Assembly: GCF_014279975.1 (NCBI RefSeq)
Contig: NZ_CP047936.1
Span: forward strand, 434,001 to 498,000
Source of the DNA: Synechococcus sp. BIOS-U3-1
GTDB lineage: Bacteria > Cyanobacteriota > Cyanobacteriia > PCC-6307 > Cyanobiaceae
Length of the DNA stretch: 64,000 nucleotides
Reading direction: 5' to 3'
The notes beneath the pieces were generated by a model that saw only the letters and a list, made by a program, of their open reading frames with translations, did no database searches and was not told where the DNA came from. Position 1 is the stretch's first letter. The number at the start of each line of letters is the position of its first letter. Below, piece by piece: positions 9,720 to 19,448 of this stretch. The translations under genes and the position numbers were made by a program.

Positions 9720-11609
9720 TCAGCTCAGTGCGGCACCTGGGTAACCCCTGGGGGTCACCATGCGACCGTCCTGAACGCGACTGCTGCTGTTTCCTATTAC
9801 CAACACCGTAAGCATGTCCACGTCTTCAGGCCGCAGGTTGCCCAGGTTGTGAAGGCTGACCTGCTCGTCGCTGCGTCCGAGCTGGCGTGCCATCACCACA
9901 GGAGTGGTCATCGGACGCGCGCAGAGCAGAATCTCCATGGCTTTTGCCAATTGCCAGTCGCGTTCCCTGGAGCGAGGGTTATAAAACGCCACCACAAAAT
10001 CTCCGGCGGCAGCTGCCTCGATTCGGCGTTCGATCACCTCCCAGGGTGTGAGCCGATCGCTGAGAGAGATGGTGCAGAAGTCATGCATCAGTGGTGCTCC
10101 TGCCCTGGCTGCAGCCAGCTGCAGTGCAGAGAGACCGGGATGCACCTGGAACTGAGGACGTTCTGTCTCAGGCAGGTCCATCCAAAGCTGCAGCGCCAGC
10201 CCGGCCATGCCGTAGATGCCGCTGTCTCCTGAGGAGATCAGCGCAACACGGGCGCCCTGGCGGGCGAGATCCAGTGCCTGCCAGCAGCGATCCCGTTCCC
10301 GGGTGAGTTGTCCATCTAATCGGACCTGGTCGCAACGCCGCAGCGGTTCCAGCAGATCCAGGTAAAGGCCATACCCCACCCAGAGGATGCAGCGGCTGAG
10401 CGCTTCGCGGGCATCGGCAGTCAGCAGTTGCAGTGACCCCGGCCCACTGCCGATCAGATGGAGCTCTCCCTTCTTGGGTGCCAAGGGATGGATGGCCTCT
10501 GCGATCGCCACCGTCACGGCCCCCTTCTCGTTGCCCTCGGCATGAAAGATCCGTTTGGCCTGCAACAGCTGTGCGTCTTCTCCAGATGCCAGAAGTGCCG
10601 AGGCTTCCGCAACGGATGCTGTTCCCATCTCCGCCTTCACCACTTCAGAGGGCGTGGGCACGGCGACATCAGCGAGGGCAGGGCCACCGAACAGTCGCAG
10701 AGGCCAATTCCGACGCTCACAAAGGTGTAGCAGGGCCGGCTCGTCACCTTTGGCCTCAATGCTGCTGATGCCTGCCACTGCCTCCTTGGCCAGTCCTGCA
10801 GATTCAAGAGCGTGATCAACGGCTCTTTCAATCAGTTCAAAGCTGCTCAAGCGTTCGCAGCCGATGCCGATCCAGAGCGTGGCTGGATGCCAGCGACAGG
10901 GAGCCCCGACGGAGCGCGGACCGATGGCGAGCGCCAATTCTTGTTCGTTGGCTGCGGCAACGCCGAAGCCTTTGCCGGCGTCACTGTTGCGCCAGACGTC
11001 CGTTCCTGTTTGCTGAAAAATATTCAACGGTTGTCCAGAAGCCTGGAAGAGCATGAGTTCATGCCAGTCCTTTGATGTACCGCCACGCACCCATCCCCAG
11101 GCTTCTCCAAAAGAATCGAGAGCTAGGCGCTGCTGGCTCGCTGCATCACCCGTCAGCACGACCTGTCCCCCCATGGACGCAGCCAGGGCATGGGCCAGCT
11201 GCTCCGCTCCTGCTGCATGACCACCAATCAGGGGCACGATCTGTTGACCGCGTGCATCCATCACCACCACGGCAGGGTCGTTCTGCTTGTCGCTCAGCAA
11301 CGGTGCGATCAGTCGTGTGACCGCGCCCAGTGCTCCGATCACGATCGTGGGTCCTCCGCTAAGCCACTGGCTCGTTAGAAGTTCCGCAGCCGGTGCGACC
11401 AACAGGTTGCTGGGAGGGTTCTTGAGTGCTGCGGCCGCCAGAGGTGTTAGCCCCACACGATCAGCCTGGCCCGCCTGTTGGAGCTGCTGAAGCAGGGGCC
11501 AGGCACTCACCGACAGGCCCAGTGCGAGTGACGCTTCCATCGGCTGGATGGAGGTGGTGTTGACAGCGTTCAGGGCTAGCGGCCTCAGTGAATCAGCGCT
11601 GGGTGCCAT
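9720..11609 (-). CDS. cobJ: CbiG-CobJ fusion: cobalt-precorrin-5A hydrolase / precorrin-3B C17-methyltransferase
   Basis: Two corrin-ring enzymes in one 629-residue chain. The N-terminal part, to about residue 370, is CbiG-like: GGPTIVIGALGAVTRLIAPLL, VPLIGGHAAGAEQLA, then LWIGIGCERLSSFELIERAV and the SIEAKGDEPALL segment. From about residue 380 the CobJ/CbiH tetrapyrrole methylase begins, with GELHLIGSGPG, ALISSGDSGIYGMAGL and the late motif FVVAFYNPRSRERDWQL. Fusions of these two steps are known in cyanobacteria. The start at 11609 overlaps the end of the preceding gene by 17 nt; ATG 11540 is an alternative start. No cobalamin riboswitch was recognised upstream. Confidence 0.93.
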   Translation of the reverse strand: MAPSADSLRPLALNAVNTTSIQPMEASLALGLSVSAWPLLQQLQQAGQADRVGLTPLAAAALKNPPSNLLVAPAAELLTSQWLSGGPTIVIGALGAVTRLIAPLLSDKQNDPAVVVMDARGQQIVPLIGGHAAGAEQLAHALAASMGGQVVLTGDAASQQRLALDSFGEAWGWVRGGTSKDWHELMLFQASGQPLNIFQQTGTDVWRNSDAGKGFGVAAANEQELALAIGPRSVGAPCRWHPATLWIGIGCERLSSFELIERAVDHALESAGLAKEAVAGISSIEAKGDEPALLHLCERRNWPLRLFGGPALADVAVPTPSEVVKAEMGTASVAEASALLASGEDAQLLQAKRIFHAEGNEKGAVTVAIAEAIHPLAPKKGELHLIGSGPGSLQLLTADAREALSRCILWVGYGLYLDLLEPLRRCDQVRLDGQLTRERDRCWQALDLARQGARVALISSGDSGIYGMAGLALQLWMDLPETERPQFQVHPGLSALQLAAARAGAPLMHDFCTISLSDRLTPWEVIERRIEAAAAGDFVVAFYNPRSRERDWQLAKAMEILLCARPMTTPVVMARQLGRSDEQVSLHNLGNLRPEDVDMLTVLVIGNSSSRVQDGRMVTPRGYPGAALS

Positions 11610-13008
11610 CCTCGTTCACCAGCTCCCTTGCTGATCCTCCCAGGCTGCTGGTGATCCGCAGCTTCTCTGGCTCGACGGCCGGTTCAGTCTTCCGGATATT
11701 GCGTTCGGGAACAGCCTTCTCGGCTTTGCTGGTCTCCAGAGACTTTTCTGTGTCAGCCGCTGCCGGATCAGTGACCCTTAGCAGTTCATCATCAGCTTCA
11801 ATCTCTGGAGTTGAGGAGTCGATCAGCCCCTGGCTCGGATTATCCATCGAGTTGGCAGCGCCGACTGCTTCTGAATCCATGGTTTGTTCTTCGGTGGTTT
11901 GTTCGTCCATGGTTTGTGTCTCAAGCGTTTGTGTCTCAAGGGTTTGTCCCACTGGTGTGTGGATCTCTGTTGAGGCCTCTGCTTGTTCAGACTTTTCAGG
12001 TTCAGAAGCAGGCTCGGGTTCAGTTTGCTGCGATGTCGCTTCTCTCTCAGATGCCTGCTCTGGTTCGGGAATGGCTTCGCCAAGCAGGCGCGCCATCTGT
12101 TCATCGTTCAGCCTTGACTGCATCCAGATCGGACGGCCGCCGGGACGCGTAGAGGTGGCTCGCAGCTGATTGTTGAAGACTGGAGTGATCGGATCACCAA
12201 GGCCATCAAGTAGCTCCATTTGCACGCTGCCATTTCCGTTCCCTGGGGTTTTCAGCCAAAGGGCCTCCTGGCGATCCACAAGGAAACTGTCGCCATTCAC
12301 GCTGATTCTCAGCCTCCAGCTGCCATCTCCCTCGCGCAGGTTCTGCAACGGTGCGTTCCAGATCAGCCAGTCGATCAGTAGAGGATCTCCGTTGTTGAGG
12401 TCGGAGGGGCTGACCACCGCAAGCCAGGGAGCATCCTGATCAGGCTGCGTTCCTGAAAGCTGTTGTAAGAGATCCAGCCGCCACTGAAGGCTGGCGCCCT
12501 TTGATTTCACGGCTTCACCCCAGGGCAAGGCGGCATAGGCGGTGAAGCGATGGCTCCCTGGGCTGAGATCGGGAAGCATGATCTGGAGTCGATCGTTGTC
12601 GGCGTGGCCGAAACGCAGCGGCGGACCGTCGTCGATCTGCAGGACTACATGAGCACCAAGGCCCAGCTCAGGATCCTCAGCCATTGGCCAATCCTCGATC
12701 CGCAATGAGAGTTCCACTTCACCGCTTTTCAGCAAATTGCCATCGGAGGGTCTGATCAGTTCAAGGCGGGGCGTATGGCTGCTCAAGGCTGCCTTGAATT
12801 GCTGTACAGCGCCCGGTGGACTGACTTCCTGCAGCCGACCTGATGGCGGCGTGACACTGACAATTTCAGTGGAGTGGTCTTGATTCCCTGAGCCTGATCC
12901 TTCCCAGGGCCAGGCCTGCGCGGCTGAGGCGGGAAGCACCAAGATCAACAAGGCAAGCAGAACCTGCAGCCAGTCATGGAGGTGGTGCGTCCGGCCTGAT
13001 GCCGCCAT
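11593..13008 (-). CDS. Exported hypothetical protein with pentapeptide repeat tract
   Basis: A 471-residue protein of unknown function. Residues 13-32 form a signal-peptide-like hydrophobic stretch (WLQVLLALLILVLPASAAQA) with an AQA cleavage site, so export is likely. Residues of about 80-300 form beta-rich Ig-like or FHA-like segments (LELIRPSDGNLLKSGEVELSLRIEDW, LSPGSHRFTAYAALP). After about residue 310 the protein becomes low-complexity and rich in Glu, Ser and Thr, including five QTxxx pentapeptides. It precedes cobJ with a 17-nt overlap, which suggests cotranscription but not necessarily shared function. The long divergent gap to psaA lies upstream. Confidence 0.72.
   Translation of the reverse strand: MAASGRTHHLHDWLQVLLALLILVLPASAAQAWPWEGSGSGNQDHSTEIVSVTPPSGRLQEVSPPGAVQQFKAALSSHTPRLELIRPSDGNLLKSGEVELSLRIEDWPMAEDPELGLGAHVVLQIDDGPPLRFGHADNDRLQIMLPDLSPGSHRFTAYAALPWGEAVKSKGASLQWRLDLLQQLSGTQPDQDAPWLAVVSPSDLNNGDPLLIDWLIWNAPLQNLREGDGSWRLRISVNGDSFLVDRQEALWLKTPGNGNGSVQMELLDGLGDPITPVFNNQLRATSTRPGGRPIWMQSRLNDEQMARLLGEAIPEPEQASEREATSQQTEPEPASEPEKSEQAEASTEIHTPVGQTLETQTLETQTMDEQTTEEQTMDSEAVGAANSMDNPSQGLIDSSTPEIEADDELLRVTDPAAADTEKSLETSKAEKAVPERNIRKTEPAVEPEKLRITSSLGGSARELVNEDGTQR
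11881..11951 (-). repeat. Tandem 15-bp repeats, about five units, inside the exported protein gene
   Basis: Five consecutive units of 15 bp share GGTTTGT at the left end on the plus strand, starting at 11881, 11896, 11911, 11926 and 11941. Two central units are nearly identical (GGTTTGTGTCTCAAG and CGTTTGTGTCTCAAG). They encode QTLET, QTLET, QTMDE, QTTEE and QTMDS pentapeptides. The array keeps frame, so copy-number change would lengthen or shorten the acidic linker without breaking the gene. Confidence 0.85.
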
Positions 13009-13421
13009 GGGGCAAAGCTTGATTCAACCCATTCTGGGCACCCATGGGAGGGGCGCACTATTGGGAATGGTTTGCATTAAATAGATCGATATCTGCGGCC
13101 TGTTTGTGTTGTACAGCGTGGCTAATCGGGCACTGCTCGCTGATGCTCGGGCTGATCCAGACCCCTGGCCTGGACAGGCTCGCAGCCGGATTGAACCTTT
13201 GTAACTCCCTGCCGTGTGATGCCCGCTCCCCCTCCTATGCTTTTTCAAGCGGTCCCCTCTTTGGGGCTCTAGCTCCAGTGAGAGTCAGAGTTTTACTCTG
13301 AATACCACTGGCGCCCGGTCACGGTGAAGCTTTGCTGAGCCGCGCCCGGGGCCCCGGTAGTCCCAAGGATTTCCGGAGGGGTGTCCCACCACCTCGATCC
13401 CGTCCCTCGAGGAACGACTCG
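13009..13421 (+). other. psaA upstream region (413 bp, no gene seen)
   Basis: Divergent intergenic region between the exported-protein gene and psaA. Short reading frames here have no recognisable protein character. It must hold the psaA promoter and a long leader. A GC-rich palindromic patch (CCCGGGGCCCCGG) lies near 13347-13360. TATGCT at 13236-13241 could be a -10 element, but no -35 element at proper spacing was found, so no promoter is called. Confidence 0.5.
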
Positions 13422-15728
13422 ATGACCATCAGCCCACCAGAGCGTGGGAGCACCGCGAAGACTCAGGTCGAAAAGGTCGACAATCCAGCGACCTTCGAAC
13501 TGTTCGGTAAGCCCGGACATTTTGACCGAGCCCTCGCGAAAGGTCCCAAAACCACCACATGGGTTTGGAACCTCCACGCCAACGCTCACGATTTCGACAG
13601 CCATACGAGTGACCTTGAGGAGGTTTCTCGGAAGATCTTTAGTGCTCACTTCGGCCATTTGGCCGTGATCTTCATCTGGCTGAGTGGTGCCTTTTTCCAC
13701 GGCGCCCACTTCTCCAACTTTTCCGGCTGGCTCGCCGATCCCACCCATGTGAAGCCAAGCGCTCAGGTGGTTTGGCCGATTTTTGGCCAGGAAATCCTCA
13801 ACGGCGACATGGGTGCTGGTTTCCAGGGCATCCAGATCACTTCCGGTCTCTTCCATGTTTGGAGGGCCTGGGGGATCACCAACGAGACGCAGTTGATGTC
13901 TCTCGCCATTGGTGCTCTGGTGATGGCCGGCCTGATGCTGAATGCAGGCGTTTTCCACTATCACAAGGCAGCTCCAAAGCTTGAGTGGTTCCAGAACGTT
14001 GAGTCGATGCTCAACCACCACCTCTCTGGTCTGCTGGGCCTGGGCTCACTGTCCTGGACCGGTCACCTGCTGCATGTGTCCCTGCCCACTACGAAGTTGA
14101 TGGATGCCATCGACGCCGGCCAGCCGCTGGTGTTGAACGGCAAGACCATTGCTTCTGTGGCAGATATCCCCCTTCCCCACGAATTCCTAAATCAGGATTT
14201 GTTGGCTCAGCTTTATCCGGGATTCGGCGCCGGCATCGGTGCGTTTTTCAACGGCAACTGGGCTGCGTACAGCGATTTCCTCACCTTTAAGGGTGGGATT
14301 AATCCTGTAACCGGAAGCATGTGGATGACCGATATCGCTCATCACCATCTGGCTATCGCGGTGTTGTTCATCGTGGCCGGGCATATGTACCGGACCAACT
14401 GGGGAATTGGACACTCCATTAAGGAGATCCTCGAGGGTCAGAAAGGCGATCCTCTGCTCTTTCCTGCAACAAAGGGCCATGACGGCCTGTTCGAGTTCAT
14501 GATCAATAGCTGGCATGCCCAGCTGGCCCTGAACCTTGCAATGCTCGGCTCCCTGAGCATCATCGTTGCTCAGCACATGTACGCGATGCCCCCCTATCCG
14601 TACATGTCGATTGACTACCCGACTCAGATCGGTCTGTTCACCCATCACATGTGGATTGGTGGTTTCCTGATCGTCGGAGCTTCAGCTCACGCAGCCATCG
14701 CGATGATTCGCGATTACGACCCTGCCAAGCATGTAGACAACGTGCTGGACAGAGTCCTCAAGGCCCGTGACGCTCTGATCAGCCACCTCAACTGGGTGTG
14801 CATCTGGCTTGGCTTCCACAGCTTTGGCCTGTACATCCATAACGACACGATGCGTGCTCTGGGTCGTCCCCAGGACATGTTTAGTGATTCCGCGATTCAG
14901 CTCAGGCCCGTTTTTGCTCAGTGGATTCAGGGTCTGCACGCTGCAGCTGCCGGTAGCACTGCTCCCAACGCGCTTGCTGGCGTCAGTGAAGTGTTTAACG
15001 GTTCAGTTGTGGCTGTTGGTGGCAAGGTCGCTGCGGCTCCGATTCCTCTGGGCACAGCGGACTTTATGGTCCACCACATTCACGCCTTCACGATTCACGT
15101 GACGGTGCTGATTCTCCTGAAGGGCGTTCTTTATGCCCGTAATTCCCGTCTGATTCCAGATAAAGCCAACCTCGGTTTCCGCTTTTCCTGTGATGGACCG
15201 GGCCGCGGTGGCACCTGCCAGGTGTCTGCTTGGGACCATGTCTTCCTGGGTCTCTTCTGGATGTACAACTCCTTGTCGATCGTCATTTTCCACTTCTCCT
15301 GGAAAATGCAGAGCGACGTCTGGGGTGCGGTGAGGCCTGATGGCTCAGTCCAGTACCTCACTAATGGCAACTTCGCGAACAGTGCCATCACCATCAACGG
15401 ATGGTTGCGAGATTTCCTGTGGGCTCAGGCTGTGCAGGTGATCAATAGCTACGGCTCCAATACGGCCGGCTACGGAATCATGTTCCTTGGTGGTCACTTC
15501 ATCTGGGCTTTCAGCCTGATGTTCCTTTTCAGTGGCCGCGGCTACTGGCAGGAACTGATCGAGTCCATCGTTTGGGCTCACAACAAGCTGAGGGTGGCCC
15601 CTGGCATCCAGCCTCGCGCGCTGTCCATCATCCAGGGCCGTGCTGTTGGTGTTGCTCACTATCTGTTGGGCGGTATCACAGTTACGTGGTCCTTCTTCCA
15701 CGCCCACATCCTTGTGGTGGGCGGATGA
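13422..15728 (+). CDS. psaA: Photosystem I P700 apoprotein A1
   Basis: Large core subunit of photosystem I, holding half of the P700 pair, antenna chlorophylls and half of the Fx 4Fe-4S cluster. The start at 13422 gives [10 protein letters not shown], the usual PsaA beginning, and 768 residues. An in-frame TTG start at 13332 would add 30 unlikely residues. The Fx loop [10 protein letters not shown] is present near residue 590. Many His residues lie in membrane helices, for example HSHxxHH-type clusters in [11 protein letters not shown]. It is a thylakoid protein. psaB follows after 22 nt, so the two form an operon. Confidence 0.99.
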   Translation: MTISPPERGSTAKTQVEKVDNPATFELFGKPGHFDRALAKGPKTTTWVWNLHANAHDFDSHTSDLEEVSRKIFSAHFGHLAVIFIWLSGAFFHGAHFSNFSGWLADPTHVKPSAQVVWPIFGQEILNGDMGAGFQGIQITSGLFHVWRAWGITNETQLMSLAIGALVMAGLMLNAGVFHYHKAAPKLEWFQNVESMLNHHLSGLLGLGSLSWTGHLLHVSLPTTKLMDAIDAGQPLVLNGKTIASVADIPLPHEFLNQDLLAQLYPGFGAGIGAFFNGNWAAYSDFLTFKGGINPVTGSMWMTDIAHHHLAIAVLFIVAGHMYRTNWGIGHSIKEILEGQKGDPLLFPATKGHDGLFEFMINSWHAQLALNLAMLGSLSIIVAQHMYAMPPYPYMSIDYPTQIGLFTHHMWIGGFLIVGASAHAAIAMIRDYDPAKHVDNVLDRVLKARDALISHLNWVCIWLGFHSFGLYIHNDTMRALGRPQDMFSDSAIQLRPVFAQWIQGLHAAAAGSTAPNALAGVSEVFNGSVVAVGGKVAAAPIPLGTADFMVHHIHAFTIHVTVLILLKGVLYARNSRLIPDKANLGFRFSCDGPGRGGTCQVSAWDHVFLGLFWMYNSLSIVIFHFSWKMQSDVWGAVRPDGSVQYLTNGNFANSAITINGWLRDFLWAQAVQVINSYGSNTAGYGIMFLGGHFIWAFSLMFLFSGRGYWQELIESIVWAHNKLRVAPGIQPRALSIIQGRAVGVAHYLLGGITVTWSFFHAHILVVGG

Positions 15729-15750
15729 CCTTTCCTGAACTTTCCCTCTA

Positions 15751-17958
15751 ATGGCAACGAAATTTCCTTCGTTCAGCCAGGGTCTGGCACAGGACCCGAC
15801 AACCCGCCGCATTTGGTACGGGATCGCCACGGCTCACGACTTCGAGAGCCATGACGGAATGACGGAGGAGAGGCTTTACCAAAAGCTCTTCTCCACCCAT
15901 TTCGGGCATCTCGCGATCATTGGCTTGTGGGTTTCGGGAAACCTGTTCCATATCGCCTGGCAGGGCAACTTTGAACAGTGGGTCACCGACCCTCTGCACG
16001 TGAAGCCCATTGCTCACGCAATCTGGGATCCCCACTTTGGTCAAGGCGCCATCACCGCCTTTACCCAAGCGGGGGCCACATCACCAGTGAATATTGCCTA
16101 CTCAGGCCTTTACCACTGGTTCTACACAATCGGCATGACGACCAATGCCGAGCTCTATCAGGGTTCCATCTTCATGATGATCCTGTCGGCTTGGGCACTT
16201 TTCGCCGGTTGGCTGCACCTGCAGCCCAAGTTCCGCCCCTCACTTGCCTGGTTCAAGAATGCTGAATCACGCCTGAACCATCACCTGGCTGTCCTCTTCG
16301 GTTTCAGCTCCATCGCCTGGACAGGACACCTGGTGCATGTGGCGATTCCCGAAGCTCGCGGTCAGCACGTTGGCTGGGACAACTTCCTGAGTGTGATGCC
16401 TCATCCCGCCGGTCTTGGGCCCTTCTTCACCGGCAACTGGGGTGTATATGCGCAGAACCCAGATTCCATGGGTCAGATCTTCGGTACTGCCGAAGGTTCA
16501 GGAACTGCGATTCTCACTTTCCTTGGTGGTTTTCATCCTCAGACTGAGGCCCTATGGCTGACTGATATTGCTCATCACCATCTTGCGATTGGCTGCATTT
16601 TTGTGATTGCCGGTCATATGTACCGGACCAATTTCGGAATCGGTCATTCCATTAAGGAGATTCTCGAAGCTCACAATCCACCCAAGGGCACTCCTGGTGA
16701 TCTCGGTGCTGGTCACAAGGGTCTTTATGACACCTTGAACAACAGCCTTCATATGCAGCTCGGCTTGGCTCTTGCCTCGCTGGGTGTGGTCACTTCATTG
16801 GTGGCTCAGCACATGTATGCCATGCCTTCATATGCCTTTATTGCCAAGGCATATACGACGCAGGCTGCTCTGTATACCCACCACCAGTACATCGCCATCT
16901 TCTTGATGTGTGGTGCGTTTGCTCATGGAGCAATCTTCTTCATCCGTGACTACGACCCCGAAGCCAACAAGGACAATGTCCTGGCCAGGATGCTCGAGCA
17001 CAAAGAAGCGATCATCAGCCATCTGAGCTGGATCACTCTTTTCCTTGGCTTCCATACTTTGGGTCTGTACGTCCACAACGATGTTGTTGTGGCGTTCGGA
17101 ACGCCTGAGAAGCAGATTCTGGTTGAGCCCGTCTTTGCACAGTTCGTTCAAGCCGCATCCGGCAAGGCGATCTATGGCTTCGATGTGCTGCTCTCCAACT
17201 CCGGTGGAGCTGCTGCCAATGCCAACGCTGCCTACATGGGTGGCTGGATGGATGCCATCAACGGGAACACAGACGTGTTCTTGCCGATCGGCCCTGGTGA
17301 CTTCATGGTTCACCATGCCATCGCGTTGGGACTGCACACCACAACCCTGATTCTTGTCAAAGGTGCTCTGGATGCCCGTGGCTCCAAGCTCATGCCGGAC
17401 AAGAAAGACTTTGGTTACTCCTTCCCCTGTGATGGCCCTGGTCGTGGTGGCACTTGTGACATCTCTGCCTGGGATGCCTTCTATCTGGCTGTCTTCTGGG
17501 CTTTGAACACGATTGGTTGGGTGACCTTCTACTGGCATTGGAAGCACCTGGCGATCTGGCAAGGCAACGTTGCTCAGTTCAATGAGTCCAGCACCTACCT
17601 GATGGGTTGGTTCCGTGACTACCTCTGGCTGAATTCCTCCCAGTTGATTAACGGTTACAACCCCTTCGGCAGCAATAACCTCGCCGTCTGGGCTTGGATG
17701 TTCCTGTTCGGCCACCTTGTCTGGGCAACAGGATTCATGTTCCTGATCTCCTGGCGTGGTTACTGGCAGGAGCTGATCGAGACCATCGTCTGGGCTCATC
17801 AGCGCACTCCGCTTGCCAATCTGGTGGGCTGGCGCGATAAGCCAGTAGCTCTGTCCATTGTTCAGGCTCGTGTTGTGGGTCTCGCCCACTTCACGATTGG
17901 CTACATCCTCACGTACGCCGCCTTCCTGATTGCATCGACCTCCGGCAAGTTCGGCTGA
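15751..17958 (+). CDS. psaB: Photosystem I P700 apoprotein A2
   Basis: Partner of PsaA in the photosystem I reaction-centre heterodimer, 735 residues starting [20 protein letters not shown]. The Fx cysteine loop [13 protein letters not shown] and the membrane helix segments [21 protein letters not shown] and [11 protein letters not shown] are clear. It ends in STSGKFG, as in most PsaB proteins. Spacing of 22 nt to psaA and a terminator 40 nt downstream define a two-gene operon. Confidence 0.99.
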   Translation: MATKFPSFSQGLAQDPTTRRIWYGIATAHDFESHDGMTEERLYQKLFSTHFGHLAIIGLWVSGNLFHIAWQGNFEQWVTDPLHVKPIAHAIWDPHFGQGAITAFTQAGATSPVNIAYSGLYHWFYTIGMTTNAELYQGSIFMMILSAWALFAGWLHLQPKFRPSLAWFKNAESRLNHHLAVLFGFSSIAWTGHLVHVAIPEARGQHVGWDNFLSVMPHPAGLGPFFTGNWGVYAQNPDSMGQIFGTAEGSGTAILTFLGGFHPQTEALWLTDIAHHHLAIGCIFVIAGHMYRTNFGIGHSIKEILEAHNPPKGTPGDLGAGHKGLYDTLNNSLHMQLGLALASLGVVTSLVAQHMYAMPSYAFIAKAYTTQAALYTHHQYIAIFLMCGAFAHGAIFFIRDYDPEANKDNVLARMLEHKEAIISHLSWITLFLGFHTLGLYVHNDVVVAFGTPEKQILVEPVFAQFVQAASGKAIYGFDVLLSNSGGAAANANAAYMGGWMDAINGNTDVFLPIGPGDFMVHHAIALGLHTTTLILVKGALDARGSKLMPDKKDFGYSFPCDGPGRGGTCDISAWDAFYLAVFWALNTIGWVTFYWHWKHLAIWQGNVAQFNESSTYLMGWFRDYLWLNSSQLINGYNPFGSNNLAVWAWMFLFGHLVWATGFMFLISWRGYWQELIETIVWAHQRTPLANLVGWRDKPVALSIVQARVVGLAHFTIGYILTYAAFLIASTSGKFG

Positions 17959-17997
17959 TCAATCCTGGTCGCCCTGGCTGCAGGGCATCTTCAATAC

Positions 17998-18030
17998 ACC
18001 CCTGTCCAGTTCATCTGGCGGGGGTTTTTT
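17998..18030 (+). terminator. Rho-independent terminator of psaA-psaB
   Basis: A hairpin with ACCCC-TG-CCAG at 17998-18009 pairs with CTGG-CG-GGGGT at 18015-18025. Six T residues follow at 18025-18030. It sits 39 nt after the psaB stop and before the convergent cupin gene. Confidence 0.88.
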
Positions 18031-18071
18031 GTTGGGAGAAGCTGAAGGCTGCAGAACAATTCAGCAGTTCA

Positions 18072-18998
18072 TCAGCCGCTAAAAAGAATGTCGAGCGTCC
18101 GTAGGTAGGTGTGTAGGCCTGCGTCCTGAATCGGCAGCACATATGCATCCGCACCCGACTCGTTGTGGTGGGAATGCCAATAGCCCGGTGGAGTCACGAA
18201 AGCGGCACCAGCTGCCCAGTCTTCACGGTGTGGGCGGAGGATGTTTCCCTGATCATCAAGCTCAGTACCAATCAGGGTGTAACAACCGGGCCTGCAGTCC
18301 ACGGCGAAATCCAGGGCGATCGATTGATGTCGATGAGGCTTCTGTTCCTGGCCGGCAGGAAGAATCCCAAGCATGGCCCAGAGGGTGTGGCTGACCGTTC
18401 TTGTCTGTGGGAACGCTGAGTTTCCCAACAGCACGCTGACTCGGTTAGCTCGGGCTCCGCTTGGACTGGAAGCGATCTCAGCGAGACGACCCTGGCTATC
18501 ACGATGGCTGTAAAACGTTGGCTCAAAACGAGTTTCACTGGGAGTGACACCCAGATAACGCAGTAAGGGTGCATCGTGCACCCAATAGAGAGCCGCCTTT
18601 CCAGAGCAGCTGTGGATAGCGTCTCCACCGGCCGGTAGAACGAGCATGTCGCCCTTGCTCCATTGGAAGTGCTCGCCGCAGGCTTCAGTATCTCCTTGGC
18701 CATCGGCCACAAAGAACAACTGGCTTGTTGCGATAGCGGCAGTGCGTAGTTCGTCGCCATCCAGTCGAATGAAGTTGGCGCTCAGAGACGGGCCGGTGGC
18801 GGGTCCAGCGCACTGCAGTTCAGTGCTGAGGTCCAAAGCCATCACTGCACTGCCGTTTTTGGCAAAGAAGGCCGGCGAAAAGGAGCGGTAAGGGACGGCT
18901 CCCGTTAGTCCGCTGCGAATTGGATTGGCAGCTTCGCCATAGGAGAAATACTGAGCTTGGGCGGACGACGCTTGGCGATCTGTTGCGCTGCTCAACAT
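18072..18998 (-). CDS. Bicupin domain protein (gentisate-dioxygenase-like fold)
   Basis: A 308-residue protein with two cupin-like halves. The first half has the segment WSKGDMLVLPAGGDAIHS, around residue 120. The second half has a metal-binding cupin motif 1, HRHQSIALDF, and motif 2, PPGYWHSHHN. The layout resembles the gentisate 1,2-dioxygenase/bicupin superfamily. The first half lacks the HxH triad, so only one metal site is expected. The substrate is unknown. It converges on psaB, with the psaB terminator between them. Confidence 0.75.
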   Translation of the reverse strand: MLSSATDRQASSAQAQYFSYGEAANPIRSGLTGAVPYRSFSPAFFAKNGSAVMALDLSTELQCAGPATGPSLSANFIRLDGDELRTAAIATSQLFFVADGQGDTEACGEHFQWSKGDMLVLPAGGDAIHSCSGKAALYWVHDAPLLRYLGVTPSETRFEPTFYSHRDSQGRLAEIASSPSGARANRVSVLLGNSAFPQTRTVSHTLWAMLGILPAGQEQKPHRHQSIALDFAVDCRPGCYTLIGTELDDQGNILRPHREDWAAGAAFVTPPGYWHSHHNESGADAYVLPIQDAGLHTYLRTLDILFSG

Positions 18999-19154
18999 GC
19001 CGTGACTTCTTCGCTCTTCAGGGGGGAGAACACACCTTACAAATCACTGCATCCCAGCTTCGTATGCAAAGCGTCATTGCTTCGACAGATCTCAGTCACG
19101 TCTTAGCCAGCTTGTTCGCGTCTACTGGACGCTCACCGGTTGGTTGAGTCCTGA

Positions 19155-19445
19155 ATGTCGTTTCCTTCCCTTCCCCCAAGACTGGAGCTCGTGGTGTTGC
19201 TGGTTGGCGTCGTGGCCGGTTACAACCTCACTCTGCAAATCCTGCCAAGAGAGCGAATCGACTTCGCTCAGCTTGAGCTGGATGAGCAGATTGCTGAGCG
19301 AGTTGCACTTCGGCCAACTGTTGCTCCAGTGACTGTCGCTTCGATCGCGAGTACGGAATCAGCTGCTGAACCGTCGTCCGCCGGGACCTGCCTGGTTCCT
19401 CCAGGTGGAGGCCCAGCCGTGAATGATCGCTTTGAGCCCTGTTGA
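19155..19445 (+). CDS. Small membrane-anchored hypothetical protein
   Basis: A 96-residue reading frame starting ATG 19155. One hydrophobic helix at about residues 10-30 (LELVVLLVGVVAGYNLTLQIL) is followed by a charged coil-like segment, RERIDFAQLELDEQIAERV, and a Ser/Pro/Gly tail. It ends 3 nt before the end of the convergent RND gene. A minus-strand frame covers most of the same bases but has no such structure, so this strand is preferred. It is not a recognised family. Confidence 0.55.
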   Translation: MSFPSLPPRLELVVLLVGVVAGYNLTLQILPRERIDFAQLELDEQIAERVALRPTVAPVTVASIASTESAAEPSSAGTCLVPPGGGPAVNDRFEPC

Positions 19446-19448
19446 AGC

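Noticed and set aside
10500-10510. GCGATCGC octamers (HIP1-like), also near 34540 and 37875
   Set aside because: Only a few copies were noticed, no more than expected by eye for this composition; HIP1 enrichment is not a feature of this window.
13191-13241. TTGAAC and TATGCT as a psaA promoter
   Set aside because: The spacing of about 39 nt is too long for a -35/-10 pair.
13332-13421. N-terminal extension of psaA by 30 codons
   Set aside because: The family's normal start is the ATG at 13422; the extension is Arg/Pro-rich leader sequence.
16828-17889. Minus-strand reading frame opposite psaB (353 codons)
   Set aside because: Antisense shadow of a strongly biased gene. The translation is His/Gln-rich without any domain.
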